Source: Melampsora larici-populina 98AG31
Taxonomy: Eukaryota > Basidiomycota > Pucciniomycetes > Pucciniales > Melampsoraceae
Reading direction: 5' to 3'
DNA: 64,000 nt
NCBI RefSeq assembly: GCF_000204055.1
Contig: NW_006768788.1
Span: 571,115-635,114, forward strand
In this document: piece after piece, positions 35,648-47,271 of the stretch
How positions within the stretch are numbered: position 1 is the first letter of the stretch
Layout: each line of letters begins with the position of its first letter
Translations under genes and position numbers: made by a program
The notes under the pieces: model-generated
The model's input: the letters and a program-made list of their open reading frames with translations, nothing else
What the model was told of the DNA's origin: nothing
Database searches by the model: none

Positions 35648-37051
35648 TTGTGATCTTATCTTTTTATTTTGTTTATTTTTTTTCTGAGGGACAGTGACAT
35701 TACTGGTTTTTCCCTCTTTAAATTCCATTGATCACCATCCTCCTTTGAAGTTGCTCCACCCACCATCAACTCAAAGTCATCACTTCAGACACAAGTGTTG
35801 TCTTTGTATCATCAACTGCATCATGTTAATATGATTTATCATGACATTAAACTGGGCAACATCATGGTACACTTCTCTTTCCTTGATATTGATCTGATGA
35901 TTGTTGTTGATTGGTACTGTGCATTTTGTCAATATACTTCCTTCACTATTTTTCATCAAATGTGCTGTTTTATTATAGATTCTTCTCTCCAAAGACTCAT
36001 TGTTATCTTTGATTGCTGTAATCCCCTCCTTGTTTATTGTGTTTGTTCACAAATTTTTACACTTAAACATCCTTTATCACAGCTTTGCAGGGCTGATTTG
36101 TCCTTTGTTTATTCAATCTGTGTTTCAGTGTTGTCCATCTTCCTCCCATTCTTGATAACCCTCACTTGTGATTCATATTCACTAATTTCAATGTTTTCAC
36201 TTGTGATCTATAGTTCCTTTGTTTACAGATTGTTTCCTTGTTAATCACCAGGTCAATCATCTTTTGGATTTTTATATTGAACTCAATTCCTTTCTCTGAG
36301 CCTTCAAATAATACTTTTTTTGATGTTCTCCCTCCTCATGTACCATATATAGTGTTTTTTGCAATGTAATAAACAAATGATTGATGGTAAATGTAATTAT
36401 GTGAATGCATTCAAAAAGCCAAGCCTGATTTGTACAGGCAGACAGTGAGCCATGATGAGCCTATTGTCATTCTGATGTGAGTCATCTCATATCACAACAA
36501 GGTGAGACAACTCACTGGATAAATGGATGACTTACCTGACTCAAAAAATAGGTGTGCCATCACCTTGAGGATAGGTGGTTGTGTTAGGTGGTGCTTCCAC
36601 TGGCGGTCATGTGTAACTCACAAAGAGTATGCTCTTATGAACAGTACATGTTTGAATGGCAGAGCAGGAATCTATTTTGTAATGTCTCATTGTAGTAGTA
36701 GTTATTTACATTCACCTTTATCACTTTTGTGGTGCGCTTATATGCGCAGATTATAGTAATGAGATGAATGCGTAGCTCAGGTTTGGCACTTGAGGGAAAA
36801 CACCGGAGGCCGCTGAAGTGAGGTGGTCAACAAGTTACATTTCCTGGTGTACTAGTTTCCTATCAGTTTGCTGTTCAGTTAGTGTAATATGCAGATCAGC
36901 AATTTTGCACTTTAAAAAAAGGGAAACTGCTGTTGCGTATTAACAGGATTCAAAATATATCTTATGACGCTATTGTTTTTACTATTGAGCATTGAGGGAG
37001 ATGCTAGTTACACTAGTTTTAAAAAAAATTGTCAAAAAAAAATTATTGAGC
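35648..37051. other. intergenic, no supported gene
   Basis: AT-rich with many short frames. A plus-strand frame at 35795-36244 has a kinase-like tetrad but no other kinase feature. No RNA gene found. Confidence 0.45.
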
Positions 37052-37238
37052 AGGGGCCCAAGCCTGGTGATTGAGCATTTTTAATTGAAAGTGGTGCCAA
37101 AGCATAACCAGATTCAAAAAAAGAAGCAAAAAGCCTGCAAGCAGTGCTGATGCTGTGTGGGCTCAGCTTGATTCAGATAATCTGTAGATCACCATCCAAT
37201 TGTAATCAAAAATGCTCAACCACAAAGCTTGGGCCCCT
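37052..37238. mobile_element. 187-bp miniature element with GGGGCCC ends
   Basis: Inverted termini AGGGGCCCAAGC, then a TGAGCATTTTT-like block, at both ends. AGC flanks each side (37049-37051 and 37239-37241), suggesting a 3-bp duplication. AT-rich interior. Non-coding. Confidence 0.7.
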
Positions 37239-37477
37239 AGCGTAAGGGTGGCTGGGTGGCAAATGCGTGAGCTGAAGGTCTTGCTTATAATAATCACGGA
37301 CTCCCCTTGTCGTCTTGTCTCTCTCCAGCTCTCGCCACATTGGAGGTTATCGAAGGTGGTGGTTGGTTGACCTTCAATATGGAGAAGTTGACCGCACATT
37401 CTACAAGGGCCTACAAGGCGGGTAGAATCTGCCAAATGAGGTCGAGGTGGGAGCGCGCTCATCTCCGGATGTGTCAT
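37163..37477 (-). CDS. hypothetical open frame running into a miniature element
   Basis: The frame begins at an ATG (MTHPEMSALPPRPHLAD) and has a Cys pair (GPCRMCGQLL), but its last third is translated from the miniature element at 37052-37238. If coding, it is either truncated by the insertion or the first exon of a spliced gene whose remainder I could not find. No domain recognised. Confidence 0.3.
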   Translation of the reverse strand: MTHPEMSALPPRPHLADSTRLVGPCRMCGQLLHIEGQPTTTFDNLQCGESWRETRRQGESVIIISKTFSSRICHPATLTLGAQALWLSIFDYNWMVIYRLSESS

Positions 37478-38279
37478 CTGAAATGAGTGGTGGATACTCA
37501 GGCGGGAGCTGGGAAAGTGGTTGTGGCTCGATTCGGCTCGTGGCTTGGACTCGCTCGCCAATCACAACAGAGTATGCTCTCGAATCGGTAAACGCAAGGT
37601 TAAAACAGTATGAATCTCTGCGAGTGACGACCCTTTATCGCTGATTTCCTTCAAAACTTGTTTTGCGATGACTTCGGATAGCGAAGTTATGCAAAAACGT
37701 TGTGATGTACGTTCACGACATGTGAGAATCTAACAAGAAAATACCTGTCATTTTGTGATTGATATTCCTGATTTCACATCATATGTCCTGGGCACCACCC
37801 GAGTCGACTTCGACCTTTTGCGAAAGATACATTGATTCTTGAAGACATATCCCAGGAAGAAAAAGAAGGCAAGAAAAGAAACCATTCAACAATACACTCC
37901 CGTCTTTCGCAATTTAAGAATACTTTCTCCTTAACCAGCCTTAACGCTTTTTTTCACAAATCGAGGAAAGAGTAAGGTGTAATCAATTCAAATCAAATTG
38001 ATGCTAGAAGATATTGAGTGACTTGCGTTTTGTACTTCATATTCCTTTCGGCCGCTCAACTTGAGTATATCTCTTTCCTGAGAAGTTAGAACCGAATCAA
38101 ATCCCTTATTTTCCTTTATAATTTCAAAATCAAAGTCCAATCCTTTACCGTTGATTTTAGTTTAATGGCCTGATTGTTGTTTTGGATCTCCACCATTCCA
38201 ACGACTCCACACAGTACTTTCATTCTTTCTTTCCAGTCATTCTTTTATCCTTTCGAAAGCTGTTTTAAACAGCCTACGA

Positions 38280-40325
38280 ATGGAAAAACTACGAAGAGGT
38301 CAATTCGCTTCGAATCCTGCTATCTCAAATCAAATTGAGCTCCTCAGAACTCGAGCTGTTGAATCTGAAGATGAGCTGTCGAAAATGGATAAAAGGCAAA
38401 ACCCCGATCATCCGAGTCGACCCACAACGGAAAATGCTCATCAAACCACTTCAAAGCCTGCTTCTGATCCCAAAGAGCATGTAAAGTCACCCCCCACTCA
38501 GAAGAAATCTCAAAATAAACAACATAACGAACCGACCAAGCCACATAAAACAACACATACAGCTACAAACAAAAAAGAACAACATCGTCCAAATCACTCT
38601 CATAATCAACAAGCTAATCAGAAGCACGTTCCTCAGCGACAAGGATCTAATCAAAAACATGTCCCTTCGACAAAACATCCCAATAATCATAAACAACATC
38701 CTCCACCACATCAACCAGTAGCTGCCGTTCAACACAAAGCTCCACCGCCTCCAGCAGCTCCAGTTCACCAACCAGTAGTCAAACCAGCTGTAGTTCCACG
38801 TCCACACAATGTTGCCCCAGCCCCCGTTCAACAGGACAAAGTTTTACCACCACCTCAGGTAGCGGCTCCCTTGCCAGTTGGCAATCAGAACCCTGTTCCC
38901 ATTCGTAAGTTCAAGTTTTGATTGACACTTCATTCAATCGGCCTGAGCTAACTTGCAGGATGTAAATGCATCTGATAGCTGTACCGATCGTGAAACCAGA
39001 AAACACATCGGACAAGGCTCTTCCAACCTTACCAGTGGTTTCTGCGGTCACTACGCCTAACAATAGCGCCACTGTTCCTGTGCAGGACGAGGGGAAGAAT
39101 ACCAGTCAAGGATCTAGTTACTCTACGCTTGCGGTACAGAACGGTAACAATACTCACAATTCCAATGTCACCTCACCTTTTGTTGATCCGACTCCACCGG
39201 AAAAAGTTTGGGGTCAATCTGCGATCTCTGACTCAACTACCACCGGACTTTCAAAGGCAGAAAAGGCTGCCGTGATTTTTTGTGTACCGCTGGGTGCTCT
39301 AATCTTATCTGCGGCTTTGTATAAACTTTGGAAAATCCGACGTTCTAAGCGTTCTAGAGTTGAGAGTATTTTAGTCACAAGATCTAGACCTACTACAATC
39401 TCGGACGTGATTGGTGGTCATGAAGCTGAAGAAAGTAGCTTTGGTCATCATTCTGCATTTCATTCTATGCAAAACGGATCACAACGTAATTCATCGTACC
39501 ATTCGGCTAATACTCCACCTATGCCGATCAATGTGGCGATGCCTATGATCAACCGTGGAAGTGATGAAAAATTGAAAGAGAAGCCGATCAATCGTAAACA
39601 TGAATTAATGGAACCTAATTTGAATATTCGAGGCAATGATTTAGCTTTCATCCGTCAAAGTGAAGAAACTGGTTATGAAGACAGTTTGGAGACTCGAGTA
39701 ATGAGTCATGATGCAAATTCTCAAAGTGGTAATATTGCTATTGTTGCTAGAACCTTTGACCCATTTCTTCCGGATGAACTTGTGATCAACGTGAGTCAAT
39801 TAAATTTCATGATCATGTTTTTATGCTTGATTTTGTGAACTAATTTCACAACGTTGTCAATTTCTTCTTTTGCTCTGATAGCCCGGTGACCGTGTTAGGG
39901 TAGAAATGGTATATGATGATGGTTGGTGTTTTGGTACGAATTTAGACGCAGATCGTCATAGAACGTCAGGAGGAAGTGCGGTCGTTTCGACTGGTGTCTT
40001 TCCACAAGACTGCTTGCAAAGACCAACAGATACAGATTCGGTCTCAGATAGAAGTCTTCCCGATGCTAATGCATCATGCCTGAATACATATCATACTTTC
40101 GGTAATCCTGAATCTGGTACCATAGAATGTCTTGAAACTACACAACAATCACCAATTCACTTTACTCCCAGATCCAACAAAGTCCCAGATAACCTCAAGA
40201 GTGATCAAACACCAAAGCCGACTCCTACTAAATCTTTGTCTGAAAAACCACCACGTGTTAGTAGTATGATTCAGGACCGCGACACTCAACTGCTTCAAGA
40301 GCTGGATACGGCTCTTAATCTCTAG
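38280..40325 (+). CDS. single-pass membrane protein with C-terminal-half SH3 domain
   Basis: Three exons fit in phase: 38280-38904, 38979-39790 and 39882-40325, giving 626 aa. Residues 1-210 are a low-complexity His/Gln/Pro-rich region. About residues 304-326 form one hydrophobic segment (VIFCVPLGALILSAALYKLW) followed by basic residues, typical of a type I/III anchor with a cytoplasmic tail. Residues about 460-525 match an SH3 fold (IVARTFDPFLPDELVI, GDRVRVEMVYDDGWCFG, GVFPQDCL). The architecture resembles fungal Fus1-like SH3 membrane proteins, so a role in signalling or polarised growth at the plasma membrane is plausible but inferred. No classical signal peptide at the ATG; a 5' exon may be missing. 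The second acceptor is chosen at 38978 because an acceptor at about 38960 would cause a stop. Confidence 0.8.
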
Positions 40326-42309
40326 ATGAATTTTTGGTACAACTTCAAGTTCAAATAGAGATACTTCAAGGAGTCACAAATGGCTTCTCACAGACCTCCA
40401 ACTACTTGTTCGATTTTTTACTTTTCACCTTCATCGCGTAATCAACTGGATATAAGTCCAGCGATACAGCTAATCTCTCTCTGTGGTTAGTGACTTATTC
40501 AAATGGACTCGTGGGTTCAGCATCCAGAACATCTTTCGGACTGTAGATCTGAAGCAGTCAGGTTTGTGTGAAGAAGTCAAGATGTTTTAGATTCTCGGTC
40601 CTTTTTTCTTTTTGAGTTCAAGCTGCAACTTGATCAACTTGACCTGTTGAACGATCTTATTGATATGGTCTTGGAGCTCTCCTTGATCTTCCCTTGAATA
40701 TTTTCTATCATCTTTCATCATTTACTATATGCTAGTAAAAATCGCATCCTGTTTCACTTCTCTTGATTTTCATGACTCTTGAGATGTGCTTTGGATCAGG
40801 AGTAATTCTATGCATTTTATTTCTTTCTGACATATTTCGATCAATCTCGACTTTAATCCTCGTTCTTATACTCGTTTTTCTTTGTTGGTGATTGTGGATC
40901 AAATTTTCAATGACACATCTGGTTGTTCTTCTAAATCCTATGTGATCAAATACGCTCGTTTACATCATTTGATTGTTTTTTGACTAAAGGATATCTACCA
41001 TTACCTTTTTGTCGAATGCGTCCCACTTTTCCCCTCTTCCCCTCTTCCCCCCTTCCCCCCTTCCTATCGCTGTTCACGTGTTTCTTTCTTGTTGATCTAT
41101 TTGTAATTTCTTTCGCAAAAATTACAATTTGTGGTCATTGTTTTCAATTTTGAAATCTTGAGTCCCTGGAAATTGATTTGAAAGTTGTTGTGTTGCATAT
41201 TCTTTTGTGTATGTATTTTGGGATCATCCTTTTTTAACAAACTTGAACGCATTTATCAATGAGTTTAGAAAAGCGAGCATGCATAGATCTTGAGGATCCG
41301 ATAGCGGTTAGAGAATATATGGAAAGATGATACTTGTCTCCTCCTGGGCTTTTGATATCACTACTTCTTGGGCTTGACTCTGAGGATCACCTGAAGAAAA
41401 ACAAGGGTGATGAATACTAGATCAAAAACCACAGTTGTAAACATTCTCAAGTTGCTGGGGTGCACTGACCTGCCAATGACTTGTGATTGGGGGCTGTGAA
41501 TACAATTGAAGGATAGATTTAGCTAAGCACAGACCACACTATGAGGCCAATTGAATAGTGATGGCAAAGCACAGCGGAATTTCTGGAAGAAGTCTTCACA
41601 TCCACTTTGGGTTCAGATGAGCCCTGGGTACCAGTCAAACAAGGAGAAAAACAATTGGTTGCCAGGTGTGGGAGTGGAATGGCAGCCTGCATAATTTGGT
41701 TAATAGTTCAGATTTGCTTAGGTACAGACCAGGCCAAGGTGAGAATCTACAATGAGAGCTGGACTGGATATGTTTTGTGTCTAGGATTGACTATAGCCAT
41801 GAACCTCAACTGTAGACAAAACAAATGGTCTTGAATTGGGAATCTGTAGGGGGGTGTTGTATCACCAGTGTTTGATTCAGTTTCACACAGTCAGTCAGAA
41901 GTTAGAACACATCATTACTTAAGTAAAAGGTTCAATGTATGCATGTATTGTTGTTATATGTAATATGTCATCATGTCTACAACATCACATACAACCAGTA
42001 TTACTCTTACCTCATATAAGCATATCTATTTCAAACATCTCTATATTAGTTTCTATATCTATTTGTTCTCTTCACACCACCAGTTGTCTGGGCACAAGTT
42101 GTTTCCACTTCATCCCAAACTTGGATCAACTCATCCAGATCCTATCAATATATATTTGTCTACGTTTCATATAAGTATAGTATCTAATTGTGTTGATTCC
42201 TATCATGTACAACACACTGTATCCTTCCAAGTGAAATATGATGATGCTTTTATTGATGGTTGCCCCAAACAAAATTTGGACCTTCAAAAGCTCAAGTGTC
42301 TCCCCCTGT
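40326..42309. other. intergenic, polypyrimidine run, no supported gene
   Basis: Contains a CCCCTCTT/CCCCCCTT-type polypyrimidine tract at about 41033-41064. The remainder is AT-rich with short overlapping frames at 41607-42362 that show no domain. Confidence 0.45.
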
Positions 42310-44253
42310 TTATTGAAGTGAAATTGTGCCAGGTGATTGATACATGTGATTATGACTTCTAAGGGATAAGTTCCATTGTTCTATGCTTCCTAAAGGGATG
42401 CCTTGAATTGCAGTTTGAGTCTCCATGTATTCCTCTGAACCTGGCTTGCTTTGAGTTACTGACTTCATCCATGAATTAAACAAATAAGTAATACACTGCT
42501 TTGGAAATTTATTCTTACTCTTGTACCCAACAAGCCCATGAAAAAGAGCTTCAGGATTATCAGCTTGAGTGCCACACTCAAATTGTGCTGAATCATAGTT
42601 GAAGATGTTTTGAGAATCTTTTGTATGAAAATTTAACAACCTCCATTCAGAAAACTTCTTCTTGAGAAAATTCCATGCATTCATTATCAACCTCTCAAGT
42701 TGGGAATCAGTGAAGTGTTGTTTGTTCAGAACCCTTATCATGCCTAGTACCACAACAGTAACTCTGTACTCTGCCATGCTGACAGCTTTTGCTATGATAC
42801 CCATCTCGTGGACCACTTCAGGTGCTATATCTTTTAGATGTGGATGTCCATTCATTGCCAAGTATATCTGATTTAGATCCCTGATCAGGTCTTCAAAGAA
42901 AATATGAACAGCTCTACACATTTCTCTGCCAATGGGTGTATGAAACTGTGCAGCATTGGAGCTCAGGAACAAGACATCTTGTGGTGATTTGGCTGTATCT
43001 CCATATGAATACCAATACTTTCTTGAAAACTGCTCTGCTCCCCAGAATGCATGGTTCCTGATATCTATCCTTCCATAAAGCCCACCTTGAAATGAGTTTG
43101 AATCAGCTTTACATACATCCACAAGTCTTTGTATATGTTGAGATATTCCATGCCTAGGTATGCCAGTGGTTTTTCTATTTTGTGACCAATATAAGGCAAG
43201 TAAATAAGCCAGCAAGAAAGGTACTTTATTGGGGTGATTAATTCTCTTCAGATACCTCAGGTGGAAATAAGGTTCCAATGCATATTGTGATTCAAATTTA
43301 ATATCTTCCTGCAATGAAAAATCTCCAAGTTCTGCATTCTTCCAGGTCTGAAAGAAGTTTTCAAGGTAATCCCAGCCGTCATTCAAGAGAACTTCAAGAT
43401 TATCCTTCCGGCTCCCTTCAGCCTCAAAGACCCTTATAAGACCAAGAAATACCATAACAACCCCATAGCTAGCATTCTTCACTGCCTGAGTTGCAGCTTT
43501 AATTGCTTCATGCTTATGTCCACATTTGAACTCCAAAGCCTTGTATATTTCATGAAAAGACTCAAATATTAAGTAACAAAGTGTTGGAGACAAATTTGCA
43601 TTGTGAATCCCAACCTTCTGAAACAGGAAGAACTTGTTATTTGCACTGGGACTCTTCCTGACTTTCCAATAAGATTGTGAATGGACTCTTGGCCTTGGGA
43701 CCTTGTTTGTAACTTCTTGTAAATTGAGCTTCCTAGGCAAAGGAACCCCCATATCAATTGTCTTAAATATATTTCTATCACTGTTCTCTACAACCTTTTG
43801 AATTTGTTTCTTCTTTTTTCTTGATTTGGATTGATCTGAAGCTGGTATCTGTTCCAATCCACTCTCTTCTTCCACTGGTGTTTCTTCTCTTAGGACATTT
43901 TCAATTTGTGAGTTTTCAATGGATGTGTGCATGTGTACACTTCCTTTTGATCCTGGAACTTGAGCAAGATAACATGAATCTGAGTAGAAATCTTCTGGTG
44001 GATTATAATCTGGAGGATAATCCACTTCCATCCAAGAAGTATCTTCTGAGGGACATTTTGGACTACCCAAAATTCCAGTTTCTAATTGAAGCCCTGTGCA
44101 TAACCCAAGAGACAAGAACTTCAGAAAGAGTACAAGGAGAGGGATCCATGGCCACCAGGGTTTTAGTTTTCCATGGTTGTAAACTATCATGAATATTGTT
44201 GGATATAATGATTTTTCTGTTGCTGTCATGCTGGCACCAAGGAGCAGAGACAT
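42310..44253 (-). CDS. hypothetical 647-aa protein with internal duplication, signal-anchor at N-terminus
   Basis: Single long exon starting with ATG. A hydrophobic segment at about residues 35-55 (WIPLLVLFLKFLSLGL), preceded by basic residues, looks like a signal anchor or a signal peptide with a late start (Met22 is an alternative). Residues 60-200 are acidic then basic and probably disordered. Two helical units, about 226-320 and 446-545, resemble each other: both have a cluster of aliphatic residues with LGxIRV (VFLGLIRVFEAEG and VVLGMIRVLNKQ), then WDYLENFF or WNFLKKKF. I recognise no named family; large lineage-specific proteins of this kind are common in rusts. The frame has no break, so selection is likely. 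Function unknown. Confidence 0.75.
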   Translation of the reverse strand: MSLLLGASMTATEKSLYPTIFMIVYNHGKLKPWWPWIPLLVLFLKFLSLGLCTGLQLETGILGSPKCPSEDTSWMEVDYPPDYNPPEDFYSDSCYLAQVPGSKGSVHMHTSIENSQIENVLREETPVEEESGLEQIPASDQSKSRKKKKQIQKVVENSDRNIFKTIDMGVPLPRKLNLQEVTNKVPRPRVHSQSYWKVRKSPSANNKFFLFQKVGIHNANLSPTLCYLIFESFHEIYKALEFKCGHKHEAIKAATQAVKNASYGVVMVFLGLIRVFEAEGSRKDNLEVLLNDGWDYLENFFQTWKNAELGDFSLQEDIKFESQYALEPYFHLRYLKRINHPNKVPFLLAYLLALYWSQNRKTTGIPRHGISQHIQRLVDVCKADSNSFQGGLYGRIDIRNHAFWGAEQFSRKYWYSYGDTAKSPQDVLFLSSNAAQFHTPIGREMCRAVHIFFEDLIRDLNQIYLAMNGHPHLKDIAPEVVHEMGIIAKAVSMAEYRVTVVVLGMIRVLNKQHFTDSQLERLIMNAWNFLKKKFSEWRLLNFHTKDSQNIFNYDSAQFECGTQADNPEALFHGLVGYKSKNKFPKQCITYLFNSWMKSVTQSKPGSEEYMETQTAIQGIPLGSIEQWNLSLRSHNHMYQSPGTISLQ

Positions 44254-44762
44254 CTTTATATGTGTGTGCTAATATGTGATTGAAAGTTAAACCTTATCAC
44301 ATGGAACTGGATGGTGTGGTGATTGGTTCAAACATGTTAAGGATTGAGAATCACCCAGATCAAAATTATATTTCAGTGGGGTATCATTATGATTTTCAGA
44401 TTTTGGTGGGCTTGATTGTTTTGTATCCTTATCATCTCATTAGCCGCAGTACTGTGAGGGTTGGGTATTCAAAAGAGTACTCAAAGCTCACTAAAATCTG
44501 GCAAGGTGGGTTTATAATTTTAAATAATTATAGTATATTTCAAATATAAGGTATTACAATAAAATTATAAGGAAAGAGAGAGGAAGAAAGAGGAGGGGAA
44601 CTGGTCTGTTTGGATGAATCCAGACAGACTACAGTTAAATGACTCCTAAAAAGGAGGTTCAAGGGATTAATTATAATATTATATAATTATTGAAAGCTGG
44701 ATCCAGGGCTTTCCTTCAATCTTCAATGGGACTGATTGAAGAGTGATAGAGGTCACAAATCT
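44254..44762. other. 5' flank of the 647-aa gene
   Basis: Presumed promoter; AT-rich, no element recognised. Confidence 0.4.
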
Positions 44763-44941
44763 GGTTGTTATAAAGTCACCAACTTATGGTTGTTCCAAAG
44801 GTACACCAACCTTGAGTTGATATAGGTCACTAACCTGTAGTTGTTCTGAAGGTACACTAACCTGTGAGTTGATATAGGTCACTAACCTGTAGTTGTTCTG
44901 AAGGTAACTAACCTGATGTTTATTGGAAGGTCACTAACCTG
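44763..44941. repeat. short degenerate tandem repeat
   Basis: About three copies of a ~52-nt unit containing ATAGGTCACTAACCTGTAG and TTGTTCTGAAGGTA, the first copy diverged and the last partial. No coding potential. Confidence 0.7.
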
Positions 44942-45687
44942 GTAGGGGAGGTCTACTTAGGGGAAGTAGGGATCCAAAAGAGTGAAGAATAAGATTACTT
45001 TATCTTTTAGTCAGGAAGCTACTTTAAAGATATGAAGTGAATCACTAGTCTTATATTTATAAGACTTTTGATTATGTACTTCAAAGGAACTTTAAAGGGT
45101 TCTTTAAAAGAGATGTGTAATAATAATGCTTGAGGGAAAATCCTTGAAGGCTGAGAGAGGAGGGGTTTATATATCCTCCTCTCCAAACCTAATTGTAATG
45201 ATATTTGATTGTATCATCACTGTGGTTTAGGGTTTAATAATTACTAGTAATTATTATTATTATTAATATAACATAATTACATATACGTGTTATGTATTTT
45301 ATGTAGTATAAGCATTTTAACTCTTGACACTGAGTTATGAGGTGTAATTGGTATTTTATTACATGTTACATATGTTTTTAAGTGTATATACATATGTAAT
45401 TGATGTTTGTATATGTTTTATTATATGTTACATGTGTTTTATAAGCTGTATGTACATGTAATAAGGTTTATAAGTAAAAGTACAATATTATAAGTTAGTT
45501 TTGGGTACATGTATATGTACCCAGGGCTGACAAGTACAAACTGACAACATTCATGTCTCAAATCTCCATCTTGATGTGCACAAGGCTTTTCAGGAGACAT
45601 GATGAGCTCATATTAAGTTTCAATATTGTGGTACCAGCACTTTTTGAGAACAGAGAAGCTTCCAAAAAATTGGCATTCAATCCATTA
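44942..45687. other. AT-rich intergenic
   Basis: Contains a strongly AT-rich stretch with recurring ACATATGT/TTACATAT words at 45240-45500. No gene seen. Confidence 0.4.
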
Positions 45688-45848
45688 GCCCCTCTCAAAC
45701 CTGACCCAGTTCCAAAAATTCCTGGTTGACCCAGTTGTTTTTTGGTGGTAACTTTGTGTATCAAGTGGACATTTTTTGACAGCTCCCAGTCCAAAATTAA
45801 ACCGGGCCAATTTGGTTTTTTGAACCTGGGTCAGGTTTGAGAGGAGCC
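45688..45848. mobile_element. 161-bp miniature element
   Basis: Ends are inverted copies of GCYCCTCTCAAACCTGACCC followed by AGTTCCAAAAA or AGGTTCAAAAA. No clean target duplication remains (TA on the left, AA on the right). Non-coding. Confidence 0.65.
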
Positions 45849-47018
45849 AATGACCACAACTCACAAGCTCCAGGGTGGATCAAGCACTAGTCTATGTATG
45901 CCTATCACTAAACTAGAGTCTTGAACTGAGCTTCAACAACTATCTGCTTGACTTATGAAAGAATCTCTGGCCCTCTTTCAGACTTTAAAATCATGTTTTT
46001 CAAAGTTTCATACAGTTCATACCTTGACTGGACTACCTACCAGATATCTGGTGGTATGTTGTATACAGAACCAATTTTGTGTGAATATGTGTGCCAGCTA
46101 GAGTGCATCATTTCATGACTATTAAAAAAATCCTACTGCACAGGGGCTGCTTGATTGGGTTGCTGGGAGTTTTTTGCAGGATTTCCATATACAGTCATGG
46201 AACTTTAGCAAAAAATTCAAAAGCACTGTTTGTGGGTGCAGTGGTAAATGTCCTATGTTTCCCATCTGCATCTGGAATACCTGATTGCTTGGGCAAGAGC
46301 AGAGAAATACTTACTCTGACATAACCTGAGTCAACCACAAGAGTCACAATGGTTTCAAAAATGAAATCCATAGGGTTATTTCACCTAATATGTCTATTAT
46401 GTCAACTGTTAGCTTGTGAGTCTTTCCATTGTTGAAAACATCTGTGAGTGGTCTATGTGAAATCCACAGAACACCCCCAACACCTTCACCATGATAAGAA
46501 TTGTGGTACATCACCAACTTGGTTGGTCCAAAGTGAACACTGTGGATGATAGACTATACCCAAAGGCATGACAGTACTGTTGTTTTTCATGATACATTGG
46601 AGATATCTCATGTGGCTGTTTTTGGGAGTTATCCTTATGTCAAAGATACTGTTTCTTTGACACATGCAGTGGACAAGCTGAAGAATTGGAAATTTTTCTT
46701 TTCACCTCTTTGCTTCTGTTCTCCAGATGTCGAATCTCCCTGCCATCTCTGATATCTCACTCATTTGGACCAGCAGTCTATATCATCTCACATCCTCACA
46801 ACTTTTCTCATACTCCTTTTTTAGAGCCCACCCACCACCAAGAAGGAGGTTTCAATCCAAGGTTGTAGCATAAGTCACCCCAACAGATTGGATTTGGTGA
46901 CAGAGTATCTATTTTTGAAATCTTTTTTTTGAGATCTACTTTTTTTATCCAAGATTCTTACCATGTGTCTGTATGTCCAAATGTTGTTGTTTGTTTGTAG
47001 ATAGGTTTGCCTAGCTCA
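45849..47018. other. intergenic, no supported gene
   Basis: Short frames in several phases without domains or splice chains. Ends at the target duplication of the second hAT element. Confidence 0.4.
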
Positions 47019-47271
47019 CTGTTCACAACACCGGGCCGCTGCGCTGCGCTGCGTAACAGCAACGGGGGGTTGCGGAGCAGCGCAACCTATCAGATTTCAA
47101 GCCATAATGGGCAGCGCAGTCAGCAACCGCGCTGCCCGTTGCGTTACCGTTGCGCAACCGGGGGGACAGGTGGGACAGGTGGGACGGCATAGCATTTGAT
47201 TGCATCATGTTTATTAGGGGTGTACTACGTGTATATTGAAAGAAAGAAACTTTTTTTTAAACTGATTCGAT

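Noticed and set aside
35795..36244. Plus-strand frame with HDIKLGNIMV, similar to a protein-kinase catalytic loop
   Set aside because: No glycine loop, DFG or APE motif in the frame or its neighbours, and composition is that of AT-rich non-coding DNA.
38344..38831. Minus-strand open frames opposite the first exon of the SH3 protein gene
   Set aside because: Antisense of a His/Gln/Pro-rich exon; hydrophobic and Trp-rich translations are the expected mirror of that composition.
47030..47180. CRISPR-like appearance of GC-rich repeats here and at 7985-8370 and 51540-51720
   Set aside because: Repeats are irregular and palindromic, with no constant unit or spacer, and they lie just inside hAT termini. 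They are subterminal arrays of a eukaryotic transposon.
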